From NCBI GenBank assembly GCA_963693285.1, contig OY848917.1, positions 25,664,745 through 25,728,744 on the forward strand: a stretch of 64,000 nucleotides of DNA, given 5' to 3'. The notes under the pieces are model-generated. The model worked only from the letters and a program-made list of their open reading frames with translations, did no database searches and was not told the DNA's origin. Below, piece after piece: positions 39,125-49,960 of this stretch. Position numbers and translations under genes: made by a program. The stretch comes from Xestospongia muta (lineage: Eukaryota > Porifera > Demospongiae > Haplosclerida > Petrosiidae). How positions within the stretch are numbered: the first letter of the stretch is position 1; each line of letters begins with the position of its first letter.

Positions 39125-40704
39125 TCATTTGTAGTTCTTGATCTGTTCTTATTTTGATGTAGTAATTACTCTATATTCATTTTTATCTTGATAGTACACT
39201 CTATATTCTCATTACTAGCATTAAACTCATATAAATATTAAAAGGTTATTATCTGCTATATTTGATGTAAAACAAGTTGCCCAGTTTGTTACAATGTACT
39301 GAGGTTGGGTGTTTGTAGCTTGATACTAAAGGTGCTAGGACTCATATGTTACATAGTCATCTTATATCTGATACAAGATGCCTGTATCTTTTTATCAAAT
39401 CCTAAGCATTTAATTTGCAAATTGGACTTGTATATGATATATAATGTGTCACAAGATGCATATATGATCGTTTGTAATGGTTACAGTAGTGTGTAGCTGT
39501 TTTACTAACATTTAGACTACCTTTTGTTGTTATAATTAATCAAGCAAAGTTAAAGCATAACAGTGATATGTCAATTTTGTAAGATAATAATATTCATTTG
39601 ACAAATACTGAATCATTGAAATACTGAATATTTCCCTTCATTAACTAATACTGTCAAATAATTAGAAGTAAAATTACCCTGTAGTACTGTTCCATTACAG
39701 TTTAAGTAACATACATTCATTGAAACCATTATTATCACTAGGACATAATATTGCATGATGACCATCACTGTTACTTCACTAGATGACTCAGCAATAAAGT
39801 CATATACTAATGTCAATAGACTTCCAATATTAGAATGAAATACTTGATTATCAGGAGATAAACTGTAGTTTCATTTCCTACTCTTATTATTTGATTACTA
39901 TCATCCAAAAATGGTTGATATTGGAGTGGGTGGAGCTAACAAAGAGTCTGCAGGCGTTGGAGGTTAATTATCTTGGTCATTGTTTAGGAAAATGGTATAA
40001 AATAAATAGAATAAAAAACAGTATGTTCATGTAACTATATATTATTGCACATGAATATAACTAGAAGATGTACATTAACTACAAGAACCTTATCATTGGA
40101 GAGGAACAAAGGGGAAAGGGAAATAATGTAATTGTATTCTCTTAGCAAATTACATCATGGTCATGAGTATTCATTTGATTTAAATACCTTCAGTTTGTAG
40201 GTGTTATAATCATCTCAGCTCCACTCTACTAATTAATTTTATGGTTTAAAATCGTCAGCTATATAAATCTATAATTATCACTGATAGTTAGCTTTGTGAG
40301 AATTAAAACTCATTCAGTTAACTCAGATGTAAAAAATTATAGAGTTTATTTTTCTAAACCTGGAAGTACCTTTAAACACAACAGGTTTGTGGTACAATTA
40401 TGTGCTTAGAGCTATTTACCATGGATTTTAACATTTAAAAAGGAATTTTAATAAAACTCTATTCTCTTTTAAGATTCATTGGTGTTTGTGTTTTCATGAA
40501 CTATAACTTCTAAAATAATAAGTATTATATGTATTTATATAGGCATTATTCTAACATAGTAATGTGGTTTATAAAATATTTTTCTTAAGATTGTTTGTTT
40601 ATTAATAAATAAAGTCTGCTGTAATACACTATGTATTTAGATGGTACTACAGTTACATCTACATGTTTTTTGAGGTGTATATATCCTGGTACAAATGAGG
40701 CTAT
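39125..40704. other. Intergenic, convergent gene ends
   Basis: The 3' flank of the plus-strand ankyrin gene meets the 3' flank of the minus-strand protease gene here. Short reading frames at 39305 and 39613 have no domain, splice or composition support. AATAAA-type signals occur near 40600, too far from either stop to assign. Confidence 0.5.
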
Positions 40705-40734
40705 TTACTTGAGCTTATGCATTTTATAAAAGGG

Positions 40735-40870
40735 CTTACTTGATATAAGAGATGTGATAATAGTAGACATAGTGTCAATTGAGGATGACTTAAAAGCTAG
40801 TGATGTACTTGTTGAAAAAAGCAGACTACTTAGTGATGTAACCCGCTTGAAAGCTAAGTTTAGCAGACTA
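40735..40870 (-). pseudogene. Remnant of a Ser/Thr linker exon
   Basis: The minus-strand peptide SLLFSTSTSLAFKSSSID... aligns with the intact linker exon at 43546-43677 (FSASTSFAVTPSSIDTLSDI). The 5' half of that exon appears separately at about 41150-41186, about 290 bp away. The exon was apparently split by an insertion, and its 5' half ends in a stop. Confidence 0.55.
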
Positions 40871-41163
40871 TCTCTTGTTATAACAACAAGCACAATAATA
40901 GAACATGCAAAACTTTGAAAACACAGAGAACTTAAATAGAGTGTACAGACCAAAGAAGTATAAACAAGAGTAAAGCAAACCAGACAACAAAAGAAATACA
41001 AACCAAATATGAAAAGACTGATTAACACTAATTAATACATCAGTCTGTCAATAAACAAAGGTAAGGTCTTAATTGAAAACTAAAATAATTAGTCAAATAT
41101 ATCATAAATACATTACATAACATACAGACAAAGTTTGTTGTAATACACTCGTTACAGTGATGA

Positions 41164-41186
41164 CTAAGGAGTTCCATTATTTGGTT
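41164..41186 (-). CDS. Probable terminal exon, a truncated linker
   Basis: The acceptor acag is followed by codons for PNNGTP and then TAG at 41166-41164. The intact paralogous exon reads KNSGTPW here, so TGG became TAG. It joins in phase with the last NIDO exon. The stop may be natural for this gene or mark degeneration of a longer C-terminus. Confidence 0.5.
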
Positions 41187-44100
41187 CTGTTGAGGAAACT
41201 TAGTAAATGAAAATATTACTATCTTGTTGCAATAGTTATATTATAATATTTTAATAAGCTATATTTTATTTATTATTATACTATCGTTTTTGCATGCATA
41301 ATTACTTTAGCTAGTCGATGTTTATTTCATTCACTTAAATCATTCAAAGACTGTTTGATAACAAAGTCATAAAATACAATTTATTTATAGCTATTGAACA
41401 GTTCTCAATGAACTTGTGTATACTATAATAGCTTAACAAATTTATGTTATTAAATGTTACCTTTATTTAGATTGTAAACCACATTTGACCATACAGATGA
41501 TGGATAATTGACACAGTCGATGTCTGTAACTCTTGATGATCTGGAAAATGGATGGTTTGCAAAATTTTCATGTCCAGCACTATAGCCAATTGCTGCACTG
41601 TTTCTAGTCCATTGCAGAAGATCACATTTATAAGTAAATATAGCATAAGAATTTGACCCTTGGGATGCAATAACAACTTGGAATGTATTACTCTATATTG
41701 ATAGAAAAGTGAGCATGTTCAAAAAACGTTTAGATTCATTCACCTGAACACAATTGATGTTTCCATATGGACAGACATTTACCCATTTTGCTACCATAAC
41801 CCAATCCAATTCTAAATTAACATTTTCATTTAGTTTCAAGAATGTCTCCACCTCATTGATGACACTTGATGTTGTAATAATTCCATACTCAACTATTCCT
41901 GTATCTGTCAATACAATATCATCCCAAAATGGAGCTATTATTACAGCAGATGAGAGTGGGAACAATAATGGTAAATATCCTGTAAATGATGTTCCCAAAC
42001 TAAGAAACCCATTTGAGTTTATCTATATCAAAGTAAAACCTAATATGATGCTGCAAAAGATACTGACTAAATCTTACATTCAAATTATGAAAAGTATGTT
42101 TTCCTATATAAAAGGTAGAAGGCAGTTCAACTGCTATGGTACCATCATCAATATTACGAAATATGTGAGCTTGTAACCCAAGGTCAAGGAAAGTCAAATA
42201 TTTGGACCCCATTCCAGATCCTGTTGAAATTAAGAAAAAGTCATAAGTATTGAAGTTTATATAATGTAAATATACAAACATCACATAAAAATTGTGTTCA
42301 GTGCTATTAATGTTTTGTGACTAATTAAAACATGATAATGAAGGCCTTGCAATGTGATATGTTTACTATGTTGGTATAGTCTCTTGATGTCATATGATAA
42401 AATTTGGTATGTTTGATAAATTTTGTTATAAAAACCAAAATAATGAGAAACAATATATTGAACATGCATAGCATATTTTTATCATTTATTCAAATCTTGA
42501 GTATTTAATTTATTTATTTGCTTATTTGCAAATAAGGAGTATTTAATTTATTTATTTGCTTTATACATTTGAATTTAAGTGTGAGTAATGTAGTTCCTAA
42601 CTTTGTCTTACCAAGTGTATTGGGTGGAGGAAAAGCAGAATGACAACCAATATCAGCTACATCATTACAACAATCTCTAAAAATGTGACAAGATTTATCA
42701 CAGTAGCATCCATTGTTGCTACAAGTTGTTGACAGAGAGAACAAGCAACATCCAGAATAGTTGAGATTTAGTGCCAAACACGAGCCTACAATTAATAAGA
42801 AATTTTCATTTATTTGTATTGCTCACTTACCTTGAGTACCAATTGGTGTAGGTATAACTGTAGTGCCATCTAAAGATGAAGTCACAGCATATGAAAAACT
42901 TACTGTAAAATGTGTGCTACTTGTTAACATGGAAGGACTTTCCATTGCTGTGTCTATTAAAAATATTTATAAGTTAATAATAATTCTGTTATCATAGCAG
43001 ATGAATAATGTACACAGTTGGATATAAATTATTTTATCTATGCACTTATAATTTGGTGATTTGAAATTGTATAAAGTGGCATATATGAACATTAAATAAG
43101 GAACTCCAAACAGACAGAAATTCTTTTTAAGGTTCAATGATATCAACTTTTTAATAAGGTAGCAATATAGGGACATGAATTGTATAGCAATATTATAAAT
43201 AATACTAGTAAACAACTGGTTTATTGAATAATGTAATAAAATGTTACTTATATTTACACTATTACAATTAACCAATGTGCTTTATAATAAAAATATTATT
43301 ACTGTCATTGTGATTGGCTTACTAATTTAGAAAATGTTACTATTATACATTTGGCACATTATCAACAATTACCAAGTGATGATGGTGCACATGAACTAGT
43401 CACCTAAATGTTTGTATTTTAGTTTGATTTCCCTAAGGTAATAGTTTAGCAATACATTTGGCAATGAGAATATGGTTCTTTAAGTTAAATTATCATGCTG
43501 CACATGAATTAGTCAATACATTTTGTATTTTCAATAGCATTTTACCTATAGTAATAGTTTCAGTAGGTTTGATAATATCAGACAAAGTGTCAATCGAGGA
43601 AGGAGTGACAGCAAATGATGTACTTGCTGAGAACAGTTGAGTATTTGCTGATTGCCAAGGAGTTCCACTATTTTTTTCTGGAGAGAAAAAAAAATTAAGA
43701 ATACACATACTGTTGTAATACATTATTTGTGCTTGACTAGGTTTGTGAAATAGCAATTGTTTATTTAAAGGTGTCTTAGTAATATTATAGTTAATGAAAG
43801 TCAGGCTTCATTGTATACATTCAAAATCCATTTACTTTACAAGTGTTATGTTACTAGTCCCTTATATGTAACAATTGTTATAATGAATCAGTATTTATTG
43901 AACAGTTAGTAAAATAATGTTGAAATAGCATTAGTCATATAAAAAAGGTGCTATTTTAAGGGCCAAATTTCATAACATTAGTCTGTAATATCTTCATTTA
44001 ACTAAAAATTAAAAGTTGAGAAAAGTACCGTTTGTCATTTTCAGTCAATCAAAGGTATTAAGCTAATTCTTTTATTTTAGATTTATACCTTCATTTAGAT

Positions 44101-46690
44101 TGTAAACTATGTTTGACCACATAGATACTGGATAATTGAGACAGTCAATGTTTGTAACTCTTGATGTTCTAGAGGAAGGATGATTTGCAAAATAGTTTTG
44201 TCCAGCACTATAGCCAACTGCTGCACCATTCCTAGTCCACTGCAACAGATTACATTTATATGTAAACACACCATAAGATATTGACCCTTGAGATGCAACA
44301 ACAACCTGGAATGTATTGCTCTGTAATAAAGATATATATATATATATATAGTTATAATCTTGTATATAAATATAAAAAGCAATTTACTTCAGAACAATTG
44401 ATGTTCAAGAATGAACAGACATTCACCCACTTTGCTACAAAAACCCAATCTAATTCCAAGTCCACATTTTCTTTTTGTTTTAAGAATCCTTCCACTTCAT
44501 TGATGACACTTGGTGCACTTACTGAAGCGACAATACCATATTTTACTATTCCTGTATTTGTCAGACGAATATCATCCCAAAACGGAGCTATCACTACTGC
44601 TGATGAGAGTGGAAATGATGTTGAGGAATAGTTAGAGAATGGAGTTCCAAAACTTAGAAGACCATTTGAGCTTATCTAAATAAAACTAAAATATGATACC
44701 ACAAAATATGAAAAGGTAAATCTTACATATAGAGTGTGGAAAAATTGTCTTCCAATATTCAATGCAGATGGAAGTTCAACTGCTATAGTACCATCATCAA
44801 CATTTCTAAATATGTTAGTTTGAAATCCAACATCTAGGAAAGTCAAATAGTTGAACCCTATTCCTGATCCTGATTCAAGTCCTGATCCAGATTTTATATC
44901 TTTATACCATGATTCTATTTAAAATAAGAAATAAATCCTAATCAGTTATGTGAGAATAATAAAATCAGTTACAAGTACTAAATTGTGTTTAATGTTAAAT
45001 AATGCTTTGTGGTTAATCTTTGTTTGAACTGTGAAATGTCTATTGTTTTTCATGTCATGTGACAAATTGTCCATTTTAATTGGCAAGCATCCAAGACAAT
45101 AGTAGTAAGCAAAACAATTGCTTCTATAAACTTGGCTACCTACACATAATTGAAATTAGCTATTTGTGCAAATCAGTTGTATTAGAAAATTAATCTTTTA
45201 TCAAATAATATAATAATTATAAGTTTATCAAATTTGACTGTAATGATTTTGAAAAGTATATAACATTGGCTGGTTTGGATAATTTGACTCTTTAATAACA
45301 GAGAAAGAATTAGAACTAGCTTGGGAATTTTCCAAGTAATTAATACATATACAATTGAACTGTTGTTTCTCTCCTTAAACGAAAGGTTAGTATTTTCATT
45401 CTCAATAATGGTTATTAGTAAGATGTCCTGCTTTTTGTGAAAACAAGAAACTATTTTTCTTCAAATAAAATTCAGTTGAAATTTTAGGCATACTAAAGCA
45501 ACAACTACGTAGATTACAACACGATTCATGCAGTATATAAACAACAATTTGCTAGTAACCACACAAATTCATTTAGAAGATGAAACTACATACAGAAAGG
45601 AGCTTGTGAGTATAATGTTATTCATACTTAATATGCAAGTTCAAATGTCCTACAATATAGTTTTATCCAGAGATTCCCTCATTTTGTAGAATGTCCATCT
45701 AGTCTTGAGACTGAATGTTATATGCACATTTAGAATATGACCAATTAAATTAAACCACAAACATTCTATAGGCAAATATACCATGTCATCATGATAGTCT
45801 CCTTCACTATGTGTGTTAGACAGAAATAATGACATTAATTCTTCTGACATGATATTCATTTTTAAATACATTTATGACTTACGTTGTTGATCACAACTTA
45901 CTTTTAATGTGTAAAAGACAGTTGAAAGTTGTGTCGTGTAAACTATACTGTAAATTTCTATAGTTTAGTAAATTTTTTAAACAGTCTTCCAGTAGTTTTT
46001 GTTTAATCTGAAATGGAGTTAGTAGTGGTCGTTCCTGTAAGTATAGTGCTATTGCACCACTAACTAAAGGAGTAGCCATAGATGTCCCAGATAGTGTCCT
46101 TGTACATGTACATTCATTACACTCATAATTAGCTCCTGTCACATTAGAACCAGGAGCAAAAAGGTCAACACAAGGACCACCATTTGTGTTGTAGTACACA
46201 CCATCACCTGGAGCAGACCCAGCAATAGTAATAACTCCGACTGCACTAGCAGGACTATAATAACAAGCGCTACGTCGGTCATTGCCAGCAGCTGCAACTA
46301 TTGGTATTCCTCTATTAACAATATTGCTTGAGGCAGTGTCCATTGCAGCAGAAAATTGAGCATGTAATGATGTGGAGATGATAGCTGGACGATGAGGGTT
46401 ATTACTAGTAATATTTGCTGCAGCAGAATTTAATCCATATATTAGTAAGCTCATAGGTGATGAACCACTACATCCTAACACACGAACACTATAACAGTTA
46501 GCCTTCTTTGCAACTCCATAATATTTTCCACAAGCAAGGCTTGCTACAAGAGTTCCATGTCCATGGCAATCTCGACCTTTTTGGTTAGTTCCATAGTAGA
46601 TGTCAGCTGGATCATATCCACTATATATGGCTCTATTACCATCAAACTCACAGTGATCATAATTAATACCTATATATACATACATACATA

Positions 46691-46728
<38 letters not shown>

Positions 46729-48354
46729 CACACACACACATATATATATAAAACATTAATTAATTTAAGCAAAAGATATTCATAGTATACTTTTTACCTG
46801 TATCTAAGATGTAGATGTCAACACCTTCTCCATCTCCTTCAGGTTCAAATATACCATCTAATACTGGACTGACTTGATCAATACAATCCAGTGCCCATGA
46901 AAGTGAAGCTTCAGCAAAAGTCTCTTCTTCAACAAACTCAACATTTTCAAGATCTTTTATCTGAAGTACAGTTTTATAATTAATAATTTCATAATTATTT
47001 GTGTGTATGTGTGTAAGCTTGTAATAATTCATAGGGGTAGGAACCACGGGGGCTAGGGGGCTTTAGCCCCCCTAATGTTGATTAAGGGGGGGCTTAACCC
47101 CCCTAATATTGTTAACAAAGTAAAGTTACTCTATTTTAAAAATTAATCATTCATACATGCAGGCAAAGGCTTGTTTGTAGTCAGCTGCTTTTCAGCACAA
47201 GCTAAAACTTTGACCTAATTAGAATGTATTTAGCACCTCTTTTGTTGAAGTCATTTAATCCATCCCACTTGTACTAAAAAGCAGCTGAACATTAAGAAAA
47301 GTAGAAAATTGCATCAAAGCAGTCAACTCTTAAACCTTTTTTTCTCTCAACTGGATCCTTGGAACCACCATCAAAGACACCAAGAGTAATATATATCATG
47401 ATTCAGAGGTCTATATGCATATAACACAAAATTTTCCCAAAATACATTGACTAAAACCTATAGACCAGAAGTTGAAAACTTTACAAAATCAAAGTTGGCA
47501 AATTTGTATATCAAATGTAAATCAGTAAGTCATTACAAATTTGATGTAATTTTTCATGAGATTTATACTAATGTGTCACTATTACTCCATTAAGTAGTAG
47601 TTGCCTTTTGTGCAATATTTCTTTAATAATCTCAAATTGACTGATATAACACATAGAAACCAGTGACATGGAGAAACTGATAAAGCTCACATAAGAATTT
47701 TATAAACCTTACATCATTCCTTTTTTAAAGAAAGAACTATTCATTTTAACTCTCATGTTCTGAATTCCGTACTCTTTTTTATCAGTCAGATATATGGTAC
47801 ATTTGCTATCAAAACTAACCAATGTGAGAATTATAAAAGATATCTTCCTCAAACATACACACTTATGCAATATCTTTCACAAATTTACTAATTGTCAGGT
47901 TCATGCATATATTGCACACATATAGACCTTATAACAACTACAACGTACACACATACCCACATACCAATCCACACACAGAGATACATAGATACAGACAAAG
48001 ACACACACACACACACACATACAAACATTTAAAGCTAACCTTGTTGGCCTCATCTACTGAGAGTCTTGTGACAACCATTTTAGCAAATGGACCCTCCATT
48101 TTGTGAATTTTAGAGCTCAGTGACACAGTTTGAATTTTTTCAGCAATGACTTCAAATCTCTCATGACTGGTTTCTGGTGTTAGTACAACCATATACTCTC
48201 CTGTTGTCTCTGTTCCAGGAGCAGCACGAATAACTCGACGTGTCCGCGCACCAGTTACAAGGAGAAGAACTATTATCAAAACTAGATTATGGCTTGTACA
48301 AAGCTGCATTTTTAGCATCACTAGACACTGTGCTAGTTTGGTACACGTGCACAT
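41164..48354 (-). CDS. Secreted S8 subtilisin-NIDO-SMB-NIDO protein
   Basis: Exons on the minus strand, 5' to 3', are 48354-48040, 46960-46798, 46669-45902, 44914-44727, 44675-44388, 44320-44089, 43677-43546, 42953-42831, 42785-42612, 42220-42078, 42022-41744, 41692-41461 and 41186-41164. They sum to 3,060 nt and all phases match, giving about 1,019 residues. Order: signal peptide, I9 propeptide, S8 protease, NIDO, Ser/Thr linkers, SMB-like domain, second NIDO. The catalytic triad is complete, so it should be a secreted active serine protease tethered to matrix-type domains. The S8-to-NIDO join rests on a strong donor (aaaa, GTAAGT) and matching phase 1. Without that splice the protease frame ends at 45891 after KSKL, giving a stand-alone protease and a separate NIDO gene. 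The terminal exon is short and may be a mutated linker. Confidence 0.65.
41461..42220 (-). CDS. Second NIDO domain (three exons)
   Basis: The exons are 42220-42078, 42022-41744 and 41692-41461, a duplicate of the first NIDO cassette with the same phases. Motifs are NSNGFLSLGTSF, FPLSSAVIIAPFWDDIV, NLELDWVMVAKWVNV, SNTFQVVIASQGSNSYAIF and LLQWTRNS. The first exon is shorter than in copy 1 because most of the Gly/Ser linker is missing. Confidence 0.85.
42612..42785 (-). CDS. SMB-like domain exon
   Basis: Phase 1-1 exon encoding GSCLALNLNYSGCC, SNNGCYCDKSC and DCCNDVADIGC. The C-x-C-x3-C-x5-CC pattern is that of somatomedin-B domains. Differences from the usual pattern are Val in place of the aromatic residue after the CC-x-D step, one extra residue before the last Cys, and an added Cys pair near the N-terminus (10 Cys rather than 8). 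Confidence 0.8.
42831..42953 (-). CDS. Ser/Thr-rich linker exon b
   Basis: 123-bp phase 1-1 exon (DTAMESPSMLTSS..., VIPTPIGTQ). It matches, in length and in its ending IPTP, the linker exons that precede each SMB exon in the neighbouring array (for example 60197-60319), showing common origin. Confidence 0.75.
43546..43677 (-). CDS. Ser/Thr-rich linker exon a
   Basis: 44-residue phase 1-1 exon (NSGTPWQSANTQLF..., TETITIG) between the first NIDO and the next linker. Low-complexity and Ser/Thr-rich, probably O-glycosylated. Related remnants lie downstream at about 41150-41186 and 40735-40870. Confidence 0.7.
   Translation of the reverse strand, partial: KKIVELLGNQQILNCSQQVHHLLSLLPRLTLCLILSNLLKLLL
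44089..44914 (-). CDS. First NIDO domain (three exons)
   Basis: The exons are 44914-44727, 44675-44388 and 44320-44089. The first starts with a Gly/Ser linker (SGSGLESGSGIG) and then YLTFLDVGF. The second has the NIDO core: SSNGLLSFGTPF, FPLSSAVVIAPFWDDI and GIVKYGIV, then LELDWVFVAKWVNV. The third has SNTFQVVVASQGSISYGVF and LLQWTRNG. NIDO domains occur in nidogen, tectorins and mucin-4-type extracellular proteins. The phase pattern is 1-0-0-1, so the three-exon cassette is symmetric and can duplicate as a unit, which it has. Confidence 0.85.
45902..46669 (-). CDS. Protease exon 3: catalytic His, oxyanion Asn and Ser
   Basis: A single 768-bp exon carries CHGHGTLVASLACG (catalytic His), VAAAGND (oxyanion-hole Asn) and SGTSMATPLVSG (catalytic Ser). 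Spacing and surrounding motifs (YSPASAVGVITIAGSA, VDLFAPG) are those of the proteinase K subfamily of S8. Extra cysteines in ECNECTCTRTLSG precede the Ser motif and suggest additional disulphides. The exon ends at an aaaa-GTAAGT donor in phase 1. If unspliced, a stop follows three codons later. Confidence 0.88.
46686..46748. repeat. (TA)n and (CA)n tracts in a protease intron
   Basis: Adjacent TA and CA dinucleotide runs immediately 5' (on the minus strand) of the acceptor of the catalytic His/Ser exon. They produce a spurious Ile/Tyr-rich N-terminal extension of the open frame. Confidence 0.9.
46798..46960 (-). CDS. Protease exon 2: propeptide end and catalytic Asp
   Basis: 54 codons plus one base. 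It begins IKDLENVEFVEEE, the typical end of an I9 propeptide, followed by SLSWALDCIDQ, the usual mature N-terminal segment (WxLDRIDQ in proteinase K). The exon ends at VDIYILDT with the G split across the intron, so the catalytic Asp is in this exon. Confidence 0.85.
47037..47110. repeat. G/C-run palindromic hairpin repeat
   Basis: Alternating runs such as gggggctttagcccccc and gggggggcttaaccccccc form near-perfect short hairpins in an intron of the protease gene. They look like a terminal or sub-terminal repeat of a DNA transposon or MITE. The rest of the intron (47111-47880) shows no coding capacity, and the other end was not found. Confidence 0.5.
48040..48354 (-). CDS. Protease exon 1: signal peptide and I9 inhibitor propeptide
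   Basis: 105 codons, phase-0 donor GTTAGC. Three in-frame Met codons lie at residues 1, 13 and 16. Met16 (48309) has the best context and directly precedes a classic signal peptide, MQLCTSHNLVLIIVLLLVTG, so it is the likelier start. TRRVIR after it resembles a basic processing site. The following GEYMVVLTPET and the later GPFAKMVVTRLS segment match the I9 propeptide fold, which chaperones and inhibits S8 proteases until cleavage. A (CA)n tract lies just beyond the donor. Confidence 0.8.
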
Positions 48355-48403
48355 ACAATATATACAAATATGTTCATTCCTATTTTGTTTAGTCTATTGA
48401 TGT

Positions 48404-48727
48404 TTACGACAATTGAGCCGCATCTTTAACCGCCCACTCATACGGCAACCGATGAATTTCGTTAACTTTAGCGGCGATGCGTTTGTCTTGAGGCCTTTTG
48501 TCTGAATAGTAATTGCCTGCACTTTTTGTACATGTGCGTTTAACTGAGATATGATTAAGAGCTTTTTGGGTTTGTAGTCTCTGGTAAGTTGTAGCACATC
48601 CCTCCTTTCTGTCAACAGCTTTATCACTATCTTGCTTCTCAGCCTTTGAAAGTATATTCCTAGCATTTAATAGTCTTCCATAGAAATTGCTGCTAATTGT
48701 CTTTATTGCTACAGTCAGTATTTCACC
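48404..48727 (-). CDS. Candidate terminal exon of an unrecognised gene
   Basis: A minus-strand frame without any Met stays open for about 107 codons to TAA at 48406-48404. It contains SNFYGRLLNARNILSKAEKQ, QTQKALNHIS and KVNEIHRLPYEWAVKDAAQ, a charged, soluble-looking peptide in locally GC-richer DNA. Acceptor options are tttag at 48729-48728 or an internal attag. It would end only about 50 bp before the protease start. I do not recognise the family. An overlapping frame beginning MLGIYFQRLRSK is also open, so the frame is not certain. Confidence 0.4.
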   Translation of the reverse strand, partial: GEILTVAIKTISSNFYGRLLNARNILSKAEKQDSDKAVDRKEGCATTYQRLQTQKALNHISVKRTCTKSAGNYYSDKRPQDKRIAAKVNEIHRLPYEWAVKDAAQLS

Positions 48728-49858
48728 CTAAAGTCAGTATCTGCAAAAACACTAGTCATATATGTAGGGCAATTTTTTAAATTGTAGACCATATTAGTAA
48801 CATCATACTGATTTGATAGTCAAAAACTTTATCTTAGATATATTAAATTTGATTATTACTAATGCTCTAGCCAGCAGTCACGATTTCTAGTTAAGTTTTT
48901 AGAACATTCACATATCTTATTTACATGTGATTTAGAATGTATTTCTGTCCAGTAATGATATCTTGTTTTATAAAATTATTGTGCTTTACATATTAAGGAT
49001 TTAGTAGGTAATGAAATTGATGAAATTAATGCATATTCCATTAAATAATAATAACAATATATTTCTTTGTTATAAAATAATATTTCATCTGAAACTATTA
49101 TTACTATTAGTAACAATGTAATTCAAATTAATGTAATAATAGTAAAAAATTACTATTTAAGTAAAATTCACTATGCAGTTTTATAATTGTATACAGCTAT
49201 ACAATTTGATTTAGGACACCTCACTCTCTTCAAAGTTAGTCCTAATTTACCTTTAGATGTGGATGCATCTCACCTCAACCTAGAAGAATGACTAAAATAA
49301 AACTAAAGTAACATTGAAATTATCATATTTAACATTCATGCACATATTCAAAAATATAAACCTGAAGATAAAGATTTAGTACATTTTCGTCTATAAAAGT
49401 AACGTATTATAAAAATGATAAGGTCTGTGTCCACGTAAGTGCAACACATACTAAATGTTAATTTTATTATTTTTGGTTACCAAGAGTACAAGTTATTAAA
49501 AAAATGTTTATGTTCATATCCAACTAAAGTATGAAATATCAACTATAAGATTTACACACACATTCAAAGATAAAGTAATTTTTTATATGCTCTGTTGCTA
49601 AAAAGATGAATATATATGATATGTCTTGAATAACATGCTTTTGTAGTTGCAAAACAGCATAAAGATACACAACGTCAATAAAAACAGTATAAAAATAGAC
49701 AATACTATAAAGTCTTTTGCTTGTTACTACAATGCATGTGGCTGGGATGGCAAATGTAGACTGGTCAGTCAATGATCAGAACTGATTTCTTCTCCTATTG
49801 AAAGGTTGGTACTTCATAGAACATTGGACAACTTATCTAATTCACTTCTCTGACTTAC

Positions 49859-49960
49859 CTAGACACAAGAACTGTGTTGTCCCAAGTGGAGTCATTATCA
49901 TAATTGCATAATATTCTGTCATTTTTGTTAAATTTCTTCATTCTAAGTAGTGCCTTGATT
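49859..49960 (-). CDS. Candidate internal exon upstream of 48727
   Basis: The acceptor ttccag and donor ctag-GTAAGT bracket a 102-bp frame reading KALLRMKKFNKNDRIL and CNYDNDSTWDNTVLVS. The donor is strong. It could splice to an internal acceptor in the 48404-48727 exon in the right phase. Another partly open frame just upstream (INELFHGAQFDWSNEELLG) overlaps and conflicts. No family recognised. Confidence 0.25.

Noticed and set aside
41754..42176. 140-codon plus-strand frame
   Set aside because: Antisense to the second NIDO domain; the minus-strand frame has clear NIDO motifs and splice sites.
45650..45871. Minus-strand 73-codon frame just downstream of the protease exon
   Set aside because: No acceptor in phase, no domain, and AT-rich composition like the surrounding intron.
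46557..46751. Plus-strand frame rich in Ile/Tyr/Thr-His
   Set aside because: Antisense to the protease exon and extended through TA and CA microsatellites.
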